The notes beneath the pieces were generated by a model. That model searched no databases, had not been told where the DNA came from, and saw only the letters and a list, made by a program, of their open reading frames with translations. Position numbers and translations under genes: made by a program. This document shows positions 12,587-19,157 of a stretch of 32,012 nucleotides of DNA, one piece after another. The stretch covers positions 1 through 32,012 of the IMG/VR virus record IMGVR_UViG_3300037502_002003. One strand, given 5' to 3'. The stretch is from a virus. Within the stretch, counting starts at the first letter, position 1, and each line of letters begins with the position of its first letter.

Positions 12587-12824
12587 CATCATATCCGTTG
12601 CCGCATTTGCGGTGTTGCTATCCCGGTACTTATTCCCACCCGTTATAAGTTTTATGCTGAAAGTTCACAGACCGCACAGACCAGTTTACAAACCGTGGGA
12701 GTGTGGTTTCTGCCTATCTTGGTGGCTCGGCCTTGCCGTATTCATTCCGCTTGCCGGATGCTGGGGATTGCCGTTTGCTGCCTTGTCTGCTGTGTGTGGC
12801 TCTTTAATTGATAGATACGTATGA
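12573..12824 (+). CDS. Small membrane protein with CxxCLSWW motif (DUF1360-like)
   Basis: An 83-residue protein with hydrophobic segments at about 4-28 and 46-76 separated by a basic loop containing 'PWECGFCLSWWLGL' (41-54). The Cys-x-x-Cys-Leu-Ser-x-Trp pattern in a two-helix protein is like DUF1360 proteins, whose function is unknown. It overlaps the regulator gene by 14 bases. Confidence 0.6.
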   Translation: MNLVNIISVAAFAVLLSRYLFPPVISFMLKVHRPHRPVYKPWECGFCLSWWLGLAVFIPLAGCWGLPFAALSAVCGSLIDRYV

Positions 12825-13024
12825 CACCCGAACAAAAAGAAATTTGCCTACAACTGAAAGAAACCATTGAGCGGATCAACCGCACGGGGACATATCACCT
12901 TGCCGCTGATTATTACGCTAAACTTAACGAGGTACACCGCCAGTTATATGGTCAGCCATTGCCCGGTTGCCGTAGCTGTATGTTTGATGCACTGAAAAGA
13001 TTATACCGAGAAGCCAATGGTTAA
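12821..13024 (+). CDS. Small hypothetical protein
   Basis: A 67-residue charged helical protein beginning MTPEQKEICLQLKETIERIN, with a late 'CRSC' pair (about 50-53). It is coupled by ATGA to the membrane protein gene and overlaps the glycosyltransferase start by eight bases. Function unknown. Confidence 0.6.
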   Translation: MTPEQKEICLQLKETIERINRTGTYHLAADYYAKLNEVHRQLYGQPLPGCRSCMFDALKRLYREANG

Positions 13025-13775
13025 GATTATACATTCAGGAAACGCAGGGGATTTGATTTACTCCTTGCCTGCCATGCGCAAAGCATCCGAACTGAAAGGC
13101 GAAAAGGTGCATTTGTACCTGCATATTAACGTACCTGCAAAATACGGCAGTTTATCTCACCCTATGGGTAACGTGCAGATGAACAGAAAAATGGCTGAAA
13201 TGTTGATACCTTTGCTGATGTCAACCGATTTTATAGGCGAGTGTGAAATCACAGAGGAGGCCCAGCAGGTAGATTATAACTTTGACCTATTCCGCAAATT
13301 CCATAACTACACCGGGCATATATCACAATGGTACTTCCACATTTACCCAGAACTTACCTGTGACCTTTCACAGCCGATTAATTTTGATTTAGCACCCAGC
13401 CCGGAAGCGTTTGATATAGTGCTTAACCGAACCTCACGCTACCACAACCCCACGTTTGACTATACAGCCCTGCGCCAATATCAGGACCGCATCACTTTTG
13501 TAGGCTTGCCCGAAGAGTTCCGAGTTATCAGCGCAAAGCTGCCAAACATAAAACACTACCCAGTTGATGATTTTTATCAATTAGCGCAGGTCATATCCGG
13601 ATGCAACCTATTTATCGGTAACCAATCGATGGCCTTTGCTATAGCCGAGCAAATGAAACACCCAAGAGTTGTGGAGATTTGCCCGACTGCTCACAATGTA
13701 ATCCCGACCGGGCAAAACGGATATGGGGCTTGGACAATCGTTAACCTATTACAAATACTTAAAATACATGGCTAA
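13017..13775 (+). CDS. GT9/heptosyltransferase-like glycosyltransferase
   Basis: The 252-residue protein begins MVKIIHSGNAGDLIYSLPAM, the N-terminal loop of GT-B glycosyltransferases of the heptosyltransferase type. Near the C-terminus it has 'LFIGNQSMAFAIAEQMKHPR', the family 9 nucleotide-sugar-binding region. It is shorter than bacterial heptosyltransferases (usually above 300 residues). It is followed by a SAM methyltransferase and, farther on, a GT4-like enzyme, making a sugar-modification cluster in front of the terminase. Target (DNA base, virion protein or host surface sugar) is not visible. Confidence 0.7.
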   Translation: MVKIIHSGNAGDLIYSLPAMRKASELKGEKVHLYLHINVPAKYGSLSHPMGNVQMNRKMAEMLIPLLMSTDFIGECEITEEAQQVDYNFDLFRKFHNYTGHISQWYFHIYPELTCDLSQPINFDLAPSPEAFDIVLNRTSRYHNPTFDYTALRQYQDRITFVGLPEEFRVISAKLPNIKHYPVDDFYQLAQVISGCNLFIGNQSMAFAIAEQMKHPRVVEICPTAHNVIPTGQNGYGAWTIVNLLQILKIHG

Positions 13776-14382
13776 TAAGAAAAAATCACCCATCACGGGT
13801 TTTGCTTGCGAAAAGGCATTTATCAAAGGCGGTGTGCAATACTACCGCGATGGACTTGGAAATATCTTCTGCAAACCATTAGACCAATCCGAAATGGTTG
13901 GTGGCGGTAATGAAATCCCGCGCAACAACGAAGCAGACAACACCACCCGGTTGCAAAGGGTTAAAGACATTACAGGCAAACCTAACCCCACAATTTTAGA
14001 TTTTGGGTGTGGCAATGGTATGCTGGTATGCTTTGGAAAAGCAAGAGGATATAACGTGCTTGGTTATGACCTATATCGACCCGAAACCCACGATGCCCTC
14101 AATAAAAAATACGATTGCCTACTCTTAATAGAGGTGATTGAGCATTTGTCCGAGCCGTTTGATGAATTGAAACTGATGAAAAACCTGCTCAACCCCGGTG
14201 GAAAGGTTATGATTGAGACATCATTCTCCGATTGGCTGACCGAACACGATGCATACATTGAGCCAAAGGTAGGGCATTGCACTATTTTTAGCCATGCCGG
14301 GTTGGATTTTCTGTTTGAGAAGTTCGGGTTTAAGATAGGCAAACACATAAACGACAACGTGAGAATTTATGCTCTGGGTTAA
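13768..14382 (+). CDS. SAM-dependent class I methyltransferase
   Basis: From ATG 13768 the product is 204 residues. Residues about 1-60 hold a domain with 'SPITGFACEKAFIKGGVQYY'. The methyltransferase fold follows: motif I 'ILDFGCGNG' (76-84), 'YNVLGYDLY' (95-103), and 'LLIEVIEHLSEP' (119-130), the pattern of the Methyltransf_23/UbiE-like group. These act on small molecules or sugars more often than on DNA. The start lies inside the end of the GT9-like gene. An upstream in-frame start at 13723 is within that gene and less likely. Confidence 0.75.
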   Translation: MANKKKSPITGFACEKAFIKGGVQYYRDGLGNIFCKPLDQSEMVGGGNEIPRNNEADNTTRLQRVKDITGKPNPTILDFGCGNGMLVCFGKARGYNVLGYDLYRPETHDALNKKYDCLLLIEVIEHLSEPFDELKLMKNLLNPGGKVMIETSFSDWLTEHDAYIEPKVGHCTIFSHAGLDFLFEKFGFKIGKHINDNVRIYALG

Positions 14383-14794
14383 ACTAACAGAGATTAGGCC
14401 GAATGCAAACAACCCACGCCAAATAAGCGCGGATGATTTTGCGTTGCTGAAACGCTCTTTAATGCAGTTTCCCGAAATGCTCACAGCAAGGCCACTTGTA
14501 TGCTATACATCCGATATGGGTGGGTATGTGATATTGGGTGGCAACCAAAGATACAGAGCATTGTGCGACATAGGGGCAGAGGAAGTGCCTATCGTATTGG
14601 CTGATGACTGGACACCACAACAACGTGATGAGTTCTTGATTAAAGATAATACGCATTACGGCAAATGGGATACCGAGATGTTGGCAAATGAATGGGATGC
14701 GGTTGAACTTGCGGAATGGGGTTTGCACCTGCCTGAACCACCCGAAGAAAAGGAAGAAAAAGACACTTGCCCGACTTGTGGCAAATCAATATAA
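14369..14794 (+). CDS. ParB/Srx-fold protein with C-terminal zinc motif
   Basis: The 141-residue protein has the ParB-like N-terminal core: 'IRPNANNPRQI' (9-19), 'LLKRSLMQFP' (26-35), 'VILGGNQRYRAL' (54-65) and 'FLIKDNTHYGKWD' (89-101). It ends 'DTCPTCGKSI', half of a zinc ribbon. Stand-alone ParB/Srx domains are frequent next to phage terminases and DNA-modification genes; some have nuclease or CTP/ATPase activity. It overlaps the methyltransferase by 14 bases. Plasmid-type partitioning is unlikely because no ParA is present. Confidence 0.75.
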   Translation: MLWVKLTEIRPNANNPRQISADDFALLKRSLMQFPEMLTARPLVCYTSDMGGYVILGGNQRYRALCDIGAEEVPIVLADDWTPQQRDEFLIKDNTHYGKWDTEMLANEWDAVELAEWGLHLPEPPEEKEEKDTCPTCGKSI

Positions 14795-14815
14795 AAACAT
14801 CGGAGATACATCGGT

Positions 14816-15190
14816 ATGGAATTAGAGAAACAACCACATGGCGGAAGCCTGACAAGACCAGCGAAAGGGGAAACAATGAACCCCAATGGCAGACCCAAAA
14901 AGTTTGTCACGTTGCTGAAAGAACACGGCTACAAAGTGAGCGAGGTAAACGACACCGTGCAGGCAATGTTGGCAATGACACTGGATGAACTCAAAGAAGT
15001 TTGGAATGACCCAAAGGCGACCATACTTGAAAAGACCATTGCCAACGCTATGCGGAAGTCATTGGAGAAAGGCAGTTTGTATTCCATTGAAACGCTACTG
15101 AGCAGGGTGTACGGCAAGCCAAAGGAAACGGCAGATGTAAATCAAAATGTAACCGGGGAGATAAAAATATCACTTGATTTAGGAGAATAA
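14816..15190 (+). CDS. Terminase small subunit candidate
   Basis: The 124-residue protein contains 'MNPNGRPKKFVTLLKEHGYK' (21-40), then helices with 'TILEKTIANAMRKSLEKGSL' and 'LLSRVYGKPKE'. The 'NPNGRPKK' segment and the helix 'SIETLLSRVYG' are common in small proteins directly before large terminases of Bacteroidetes phages. It would bind the packaging site and load the large subunit. Two genes separate it from TerL. A later start at 14876 (MNPNGRPKK) is possible. A terminator-like hairpin follows the stop. Confidence 0.6.
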   Translation: MELEKQPHGGSLTRPAKGETMNPNGRPKKFVTLLKEHGYKVSEVNDTVQAMLAMTLDELKEVWNDPKATILEKTIANAMRKSLEKGSLYSIETLLSRVYGKPKETADVNQNVTGEIKISLDLGE

Positions 15191-15227
15191 AAAAACCCGG
15201 CAGCTTTGCGGGGTACTGCCGGGCTGG
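15189..15227. terminator. Hairpin terminator after small terminase
   Basis: CCCGGCAG (15196-15203) and CTGCCGGG (15216-15223) form a perfect eight-base-pair stem with a 12-base loop. On the minus strand it is followed by seven Ts (15195-15189); on the plus strand by CTGG and four Ts (15228-15231). It can work in both directions and looks stronger leftwards. Confidence 0.65.
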
Positions 15228-15249
15228 TTTTGCAACCGATATTCAAGTG

Positions 15250-15257
15250 CAAATATA
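15250..15257 (-). promoter_or_regulatory. Possible leftward -7 box facing the hairpin
   Basis: Minus strand TATATTTG, a perfect -7 box, points at the hairpin 15189-15223. No leftward gene follows, so it would make an RNA of about 55-60 bases ending at the T7 tract. A TTTG box at the right distance is missing, so it may be chance. Confidence 0.3.
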
Positions 15258-15265
15258 AACAAAAA

Positions 15266-15406
15266 ATGAAAAGAAAATACCACGTTCAAAGAAATCGTGA
15301 CAAAAAAATGAGACAATTGCACTTCCATTTGGTGCTGATTAAAAGCGGTTTCATAAATGGGATTTACAAAAACCTAAAACAAGCCATCGAATGGCACGAA
15401 AAATGA
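15266..15406 (+). CDS. 46-residue basic hypothetical protein
   Basis: From ATG 15266 the protein begins MKRKYHVQRNRDKKMRQLHF and ends KQAIEWHEK; it is strongly basic at the N-terminus. The frame is open back to 15206, but that part covers the terminator hairpin. Its TGA overlaps the glycosyltransferase ATG at 15403, so it may lead translation of that gene. Function unknown. Confidence 0.5.
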   Translation: MKRKYHVQRNRDKKMRQLHFHLVLIKSGFINGIYKNLKQAIEWHEK

Positions 15407-16461
15407 AAGTATTAGCATTATGGCAGGGCATGGGTGGGGTGGAATACCACCGCCTTTATGTCCCACTGAAACGCCTGCAAATCGACCATGCTGACCAAAT
15501 CGAGGTGGAAGTATCGCAGGAGTTTGATAAATCAGGACTACCTAATTTAAAGCAATATGACCTTATACTATTCAACCGATGGCTGGGCCGTGACCACTAC
15601 GAGATACTGCACTATTTGGCAAAGCACGGCATCCCGTACATTGTGGACATCGACGACTTCTGGGAGTTGCCGAAGTACCACCCAACTTATAAGTATTTCC
15701 GTGAAAACAAATTGAAGCAGGCCATTGTGGATGCTATCCGATACGCTGACGGGGTGACAACCACCACACCGCAACTGGCTGCTGAATTGCGTAAGTTGAA
15801 CAGGAACGTGGAGATACTGCCCAACGCATTAGACACTACGGATGAACACTGGTTATCCGCACCACAGAAACGTGATGTGTTCACATTCGGCTGGGTTGGT
15901 GGGCTTACCCACAGCAACGACATTATGATAATCAGCGATGCCATTGCCCGGATATGCGATGAATACGGCGACAAAGTGCGCTTTGTGATCTGCGGATGGA
16001 TGCCGAATAATTACGTATGGGATAGCATCTTGTATAAGTTCAATGGCGGTTCTGGTGTGCTTAGACCGCAGGTTGTGGTATCAGCAGCACAAGCACCAAA
16101 CGAATACGGCAATTTTTACCGCTTGTTTGATGTGGCACTTGCACCGCTTGAAGATACCAAGTGGAACAACTGCAAATCAGAACTGAAAATAATCGAAGCG
16201 TCAACCTATAAATTGCCCGTAATAGCATCAAATGTCAACCCATACATTAACCATGCTGAAAACTACGGGGTCCATTTCACGGACAACACACCTGATGCGT
16301 GGTATAAATCAATGAAGCATTTTTTGGATAGCCAAGAAAGCGCAAAGATTTTGGGTGACAATAACTACTACTACTGCAAAGAACACCACGATTTAGATAA
16401 AATCAACCTGAAAAGGCTGGAATTTTACCGATGCACATCCAATATAAGCGACCATTTGTAA
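15403..16461 (+). CDS. GT4-like glycosyltransferase (group 1)
   Basis: From ATG 15403 (ATGA overlap; 15391 is an alternative) the product is 352 residues. It begins MKVLALWQGMGGVEYHRLYV, has 'IVDIDDFWELPKYHP' in the middle of the N-terminal Rossmann domain and 'FTFGWVGGLTHSNDI' at the start of the second. The family region follows as 'DVALAPLEDTKWNNCKSELK' leading to 'IIEASTYKLPVIAS'. That last segment is the nucleotide-sugar site of family 4 enzymes, with the usual Glu-x7-Glu replaced by a Ser-Glu-Leu-Lys-x-x-Glu form. Its 3' end overlaps the terminase by 31 bases. The acceptor is unknown; with the GT9-like enzyme it may glycosylate virion, DNA or host envelope. Confidence 0.8.
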   Translation: MKVLALWQGMGGVEYHRLYVPLKRLQIDHADQIEVEVSQEFDKSGLPNLKQYDLILFNRWLGRDHYEILHYLAKHGIPYIVDIDDFWELPKYHPTYKYFRENKLKQAIVDAIRYADGVTTTTPQLAAELRKLNRNVEILPNALDTTDEHWLSAPQKRDVFTFGWVGGLTHSNDIMIISDAIARICDEYGDKVRFVICGWMPNNYVWDSILYKFNGGSGVLRPQVVVSAAQAPNEYGNFYRLFDVALAPLEDTKWNNCKSELKIIEASTYKLPVIASNVNPYINHAENYGVHFTDNTPDAWYKSMKHFLDSQESAKILGDNNYYYCKEHHDLDKINLKRLEFYRCTSNISDHL

Positions 16462-17618
16462 CGGATTACCAACGCAGGATATTAGACAGCCCTGCGAGGT
16501 ACACGATTACCGCAGCCGCCACGAAAGTGGGCAAGACGGCATCGCATATTATTTGGCTGTTTGAGCAGGCATTGACACTCAAAGAAAACCAATCGGTGTG
16601 GTGGGTTGCCCCGGTGTATCAGCAGGCGGAGATTGCGTTCAATCGTATGCGTACACAGGTAACAAACAAGGCGTTTTTCAAGGTCAATGAGAGCAAACTG
16701 CGACTGACTACACCAACGGGTGGCATTATTCAATTCAAGTCAGCAGAAAAGCCCGACAACCTTTATGGTGATGACGTCTATGCAGCCGTATTTGATGAGT
16801 TCACACGGGCAAGGGAAGAGGCGTGGTTTGCCCTGCGTTCAACCCTGACCAAAACAGAGGGCAAGTGCAAGCTGATTGGGAACGTAAAGGGTAAAAAGAA
16901 TTGGGGATATAAACTATCCGAACGGGCAAGGATGGGAGAACCGAACTATGAGTTTCACAAAATCACCGCCTATGATGGTGTCAATGCTGGCATACTAAAA
17001 TTAGAGGAAGTTGAGCAGGCGAAACGTGACCTGCCACAACATATATTTTCCGAATTGTACCTTGCCGAGCCAACAGAGGATGGCAGCAACCCATTTGGAT
17101 TGAGCCATATTTCGCAGTGTATTGAGCAGATTAGCAATCGACCTGCGGAGTGGTATGGCATTGACCTTGCAAAATACAGCGACTGGACAGTCATAATCGG
17201 ATTGGATGCCGAATACAAGGTGTGCCACTTTGACCGCTTTCAAATGGATTGGGCGCAGACCGAACAGCGAATAATCCGCACCATTGGAAGCACACCTGCG
17301 GCATTGGATAGCACCGGGGTTGGTGATCCGATTGTTGAGAAGATACAGCGCATCTGCCCACGTGCAATAGGTGTGAAATTCACATCGGTAAGCAAGCAGC
17401 AAATGATGGAACAACTGACCGCAGACGTACACGCTGGCACGATTAAATTTCCAGATGGTGTAATTGCGGATGAAATGCGTAACTTTGAATTCGAACACAC
17501 GCAAACGGGGATGCGGTATTCAGCACCATCAGGACTACACGATGACGCCGTTTGTGCATTAGCACTTGCACGGCATTGCAGTATAAAAAATAAAAAAGGA
17601 GTATTCGTAATCATATGA
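16431..17618 (+). CDS. Terminase large subunit
   Basis: The 395-residue protein has an ATPase domain with Walker A 'AATKVGKT' (29-36) and Walker B 'AAVFDEF' (118-124), and an RNase H-like nuclease domain with 'GIDLAKYSDWT' (D245), 'ALDSTGVGDP' (D293) and 'GLHDDAVCALALA' (D371, D372). It would cut concatemers and pump DNA into the prohead through the portal. It is compact compared with the 450-600 residues common elsewhere. It starts inside the glycosyltransferase gene and its stop overlaps the next ATG (ATGA at 17615-17618). Portal and capsid genes are over 9 kb downstream. Confidence 0.92.
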   Translation: MHIQYKRPFVTDYQRRILDSPARYTITAAATKVGKTASHIIWLFEQALTLKENQSVWWVAPVYQQAEIAFNRMRTQVTNKAFFKVNESKLRLTTPTGGIIQFKSAEKPDNLYGDDVYAAVFDEFTRAREEAWFALRSTLTKTEGKCKLIGNVKGKKNWGYKLSERARMGEPNYEFHKITAYDGVNAGILKLEEVEQAKRDLPQHIFSELYLAEPTEDGSNPFGLSHISQCIEQISNRPAEWYGIDLAKYSDWTVIIGLDAEYKVCHFDRFQMDWAQTEQRIIRTIGSTPAALDSTGVGDPIVEKIQRICPRAIGVKFTSVSKQQMMEQLTADVHAGTIKFPDGVIADEMRNFEFEHTQTGMRYSAPSGLHDDAVCALALARHCSIKNKKGVFVII

Positions 17619-18202
17619 AATTACCAAAATCATGGCAGGACATCAGCATCGGCACGTTTCAAAAACTGCACAAGCTGACCGAGCCAACATTTGAAAACCA
17701 AATTGCAACGCTTGGCATCCTCACCGACAAAAGTGTGGATGAAATAGAAGAGTTGCCAATCAAAGAAATTACCTCTGCCATCAATTCATTGGCGTGGATG
17801 TCTCAACTACCAACCGCAAAGGATTTCAAAAAGTTTAGGGATAGGCTGACCACCTATAAATTTGTGGCAAGCCAACACGAACTGGCAGCACATCAGTTCA
17901 TTGCCGTGCAGGACTTGTTTGGTCAGCAAGATAATTGGGTGGGAAACCTGCATAAAATCATGGCTGCCCTTGCTGTTAAATACAAATGGTTTCGCAAATC
18001 CGAAATTAAACCCACCGAATTCGATGCCGTTGCTGACTTATTCCGTGAACGTATGAGCATAGCCAATGCCTACGGATACGCGCTTTTTTTTTCGGCTTAC
18101 TTGCCGGCATCACTCGAAATTACCCAAGTATTTTTAGAGCGGGAAGTGGAGAAGTTGAGGAAGATAGCAGGCGAAAAGACCGCCCGGCAATCGCGTGGCT
18201 GA
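17615..18202 (+). CDS. Tail assembly chaperone-like protein (zero-frame product)
   Basis: A 195-residue protein beginning MKLPKSWQDISIGTFQKLHK, mostly helical, with no enzyme motif. It stands upstream of the tail and tape-measure genes and contains nine Ts at 18084-18092, where codons 157-159 form the canonical slippery heptamer T TTT TTT. The -1 frame is open from there to 18408. This is the arrangement of G/GT-type chaperones, which coat the tape measure before tail assembly. The zero-frame end 'VFLEREVEKLRKIAGEK' is a charged helix. Assignment rests on the frameshift design and the position. Confidence 0.6.
   Translation: MKLPKSWQDISIGTFQKLHKLTEPTFENQIATLGILTDKSVDEIEELPIKEITSAINSLAWMSQLPTAKDFKKFRDRLTTYKFVASQHELAAHQFIAVQDLFGQQDNWVGNLHKIMAALAVKYKWFRKSEIKPTEFDAVADLFRERMSIANAYGYALFFSAYLPASLEITQVFLEREVEKLRKIAGEKTARQSRG
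18085..18091 (+). promoter_or_regulatory. T TTT TTT slippery site for -1 frameshift
   Basis: The zero frame reads CTT TTT TTT TCG, so both tRNAs can re-pair after slipping back one base. The tract is nine Ts, long enough that an indel error in the assembly must be excluded, but both downstream frames remain open and protein-like. Confidence 0.6.
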
Positions 18203-18408
18203 AAACAATAGACGGCATGGCAAACGGTGACCGCACAAAGTGGGATTTCTTTTTGCAGATGGGATTGGTGGAGTTCCTGAACGCAGTCAGTTTCCACAAT
18301 GAAAAAAAACGGGCGCAAACCGAAAGGCTGAATGCAGCAGCGCAAGGGGCAAAATCTGCCAAAGATAGTAGCGTTTATCAGATTGCTTTATTGCAAGAAC
18401 TGATTTGA
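18091..18408 (+). CDS. -1 frame extension of tail assembly chaperone (G-T-like fusion)
   Basis: After slippage at 18085-18091 the -1 frame runs 105 codons to TGA 18406-18408, giving a fusion of about 264 residues (159 from the zero frame). The overlap part is Arg/Glu-rich as expected where two frames are read. Beyond it the protein looks normal: 'AIAWLKTIDGMANGDRTKWD' then 'FFLQMGLVEFLNAVSFHNEK'. The coherent sequence begins before the only ATG (18217), which argues against an independent gene and for entry by frameshift. The frame is closed upstream by TGA at 18046. Confidence 0.55.
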   Translation, partial: FGLLAGITRNYPSIFRAGSGEVEEDSRRKDRPAIAWLKTIDGMANGDRTKWDFFLQMGLVEFLNAVSFHNEKKRAQTERLNAAAQGAKSAKDSSVYQIALLQELI

Positions 18409-18417
18409 TACTTTTAT
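18409..18417 (+). promoter_or_regulatory. TACTTTTAT element before tRNA-like RNA
   Basis: TACTTTTAT starts one base after the frameshift-product stop. No start codon for a gene follows at the usual distance; instead the tRNA-like RNA begins 18 bases later. This speaks for a transcription signal rather than a ribosome-binding one. Confidence 0.45.
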
Positions 18418-18435
18418 ATATGAGGCTACGGCCTT

Positions 18436-18549
18436 GCCGGGTTAGTGTATATAGGGTAACATCACCATGCGCGCTAACGGGTTGCTTTGAGCGGCAATAG
18501 ATAAGCAATTCAAAGATGGTGGACGGGGGTTCGATGCCCCCACCCGGTG
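18436..18549 (+). ncRNA. tRNA-like RNA with an enlarged anticodon arm
   Basis: GCCGGGT (18436-18442) pairs with ACCCGGT (18542-18548) as a seven-bp acceptor stem, followed by TA as positions 8-9. GTGT/ACAT (18445-18448, 18459-18462) makes a four-bp D-stem with one G-U and a GG-containing loop. TGGAC is a normal five-base variable loop. GGGGG-TTCGATG-CCCCC (18525-18541) is a five-bp T-arm with seven-base loop, directly joined to the acceptor strand. The anticodon stem CCAT/ATGG (18465-18468, 18516-18519) encloses 47 bases instead of about nine, with an inner perfect TTGCTT/AAGCAA (18482-18487, 18503-18508). It may be an interrupted tRNA, a mimic or a regulatory RNA. It ends three bases before the next ATG. 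Confidence 0.5.
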
Positions 18550-18551
18550 CG

Positions 18552-19142
18552 ATGAATATAAGCAAGGCAGATTTAGCCGAACTGGATGCGTTGTTGCCAA
18601 AGATTGGCATAGATGAAGCCACTGCAAATATGGGTGGCACGGTGCTGGGTGATGCAATGGTATTTGTTGCACAGGTAATTATTGACAAACTGAAAGAAAG
18701 TGCAAGGCAAAAAGACCTGAAAGCGACAAACAACCTTATCCAAAGCATATCCGCTGATTATCCAAGCATTACGCCACAAGGCATAGAAATTGAGATTTCG
18801 ATGGCTGATTATTGGGAGCGTGTTGAAGATGGACAGAAACCCGGAACGTGGCCACATATGCCGTCACTCATCCAATGGGTTGGTGCAAAGGCATCGGTTA
18901 AACGCATAGCCTTGGAGCGCAAGGGGAAAAACCAAACAGTTCAAAAGGCAATTGAAAGTTTTGCATCAGTTGTAGCCAAAAAAATCCACAGCAAGGGAAC
19001 AATAAAAAGGTTTGGATATAAAGGCTCTGGATTTATTGCCGATGTATTGACACAGCAAAACGTGGATACCATCGCGCAAAAACTATCCGATTTGACCGGG
19101 TTGCGCCTGACCGCCTATGTCACTACCGAGGTAACGCAATAA
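18552..19142 (+). CDS. HK97 gp10-like neck/tail completion candidate
   Basis: From ATG 18552 the product is 196 residues, beginning MNISKADLAELDALLPKIGI. The middle has 'ISMADYWERVEDGQKPGTWP' and 'IQWVGAKASVKR', followed by 'VVAKKIHSKGTIKRFGYKGS' near the end. The 'YWxxVExGxKPG...I..W' layout is typical of HK97 gp10-like and related tail-completion proteins, which sit at the head-tail joint. The frame extends to 18516, but that part is the T-arm of the tRNA-like RNA. A TACTTTTAT element follows its stop for the next gene. Confidence 0.6.
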   Translation: MNISKADLAELDALLPKIGIDEATANMGGTVLGDAMVFVAQVIIDKLKESARQKDLKATNNLIQSISADYPSITPQGIEIEISMADYWERVEDGQKPGTWPHMPSLIQWVGAKASVKRIALERKGKNQTVQKAIESFASVVAKKIHSKGTIKRFGYKGSGFIADVLTQQNVDTIAQKLSDLTGLRLTAYVTTEVTQ

Positions 19143-19143
19143 G

Positions 19144-19152
19144 TACTTTTAT
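19144..19152 (+). promoter_or_regulatory. TACTTTTAT element before tail gene
   Basis: TACTTTTAT lies five bases upstream of the ATG at 19158, immediately after the stop of the gp10-like gene. Same element as at 4122 (minus), 18409, 25065 and 28319. No -33 TTTG is seen. Confidence 0.45.
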
Positions 19153-19157
19153 AGTTG

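Noticed and set aside
18436-18549. Phage attachment site in a tRNA gene
   Set aside because: No integrase is present and the element lies inside a late operon, so an att function has no support.
18516-18551. N-terminal extension of the gp10-like gene
   Set aside because: The extra residues are read from the T-arm and acceptor strand of the tRNA-like RNA; ATG 18552 follows it.
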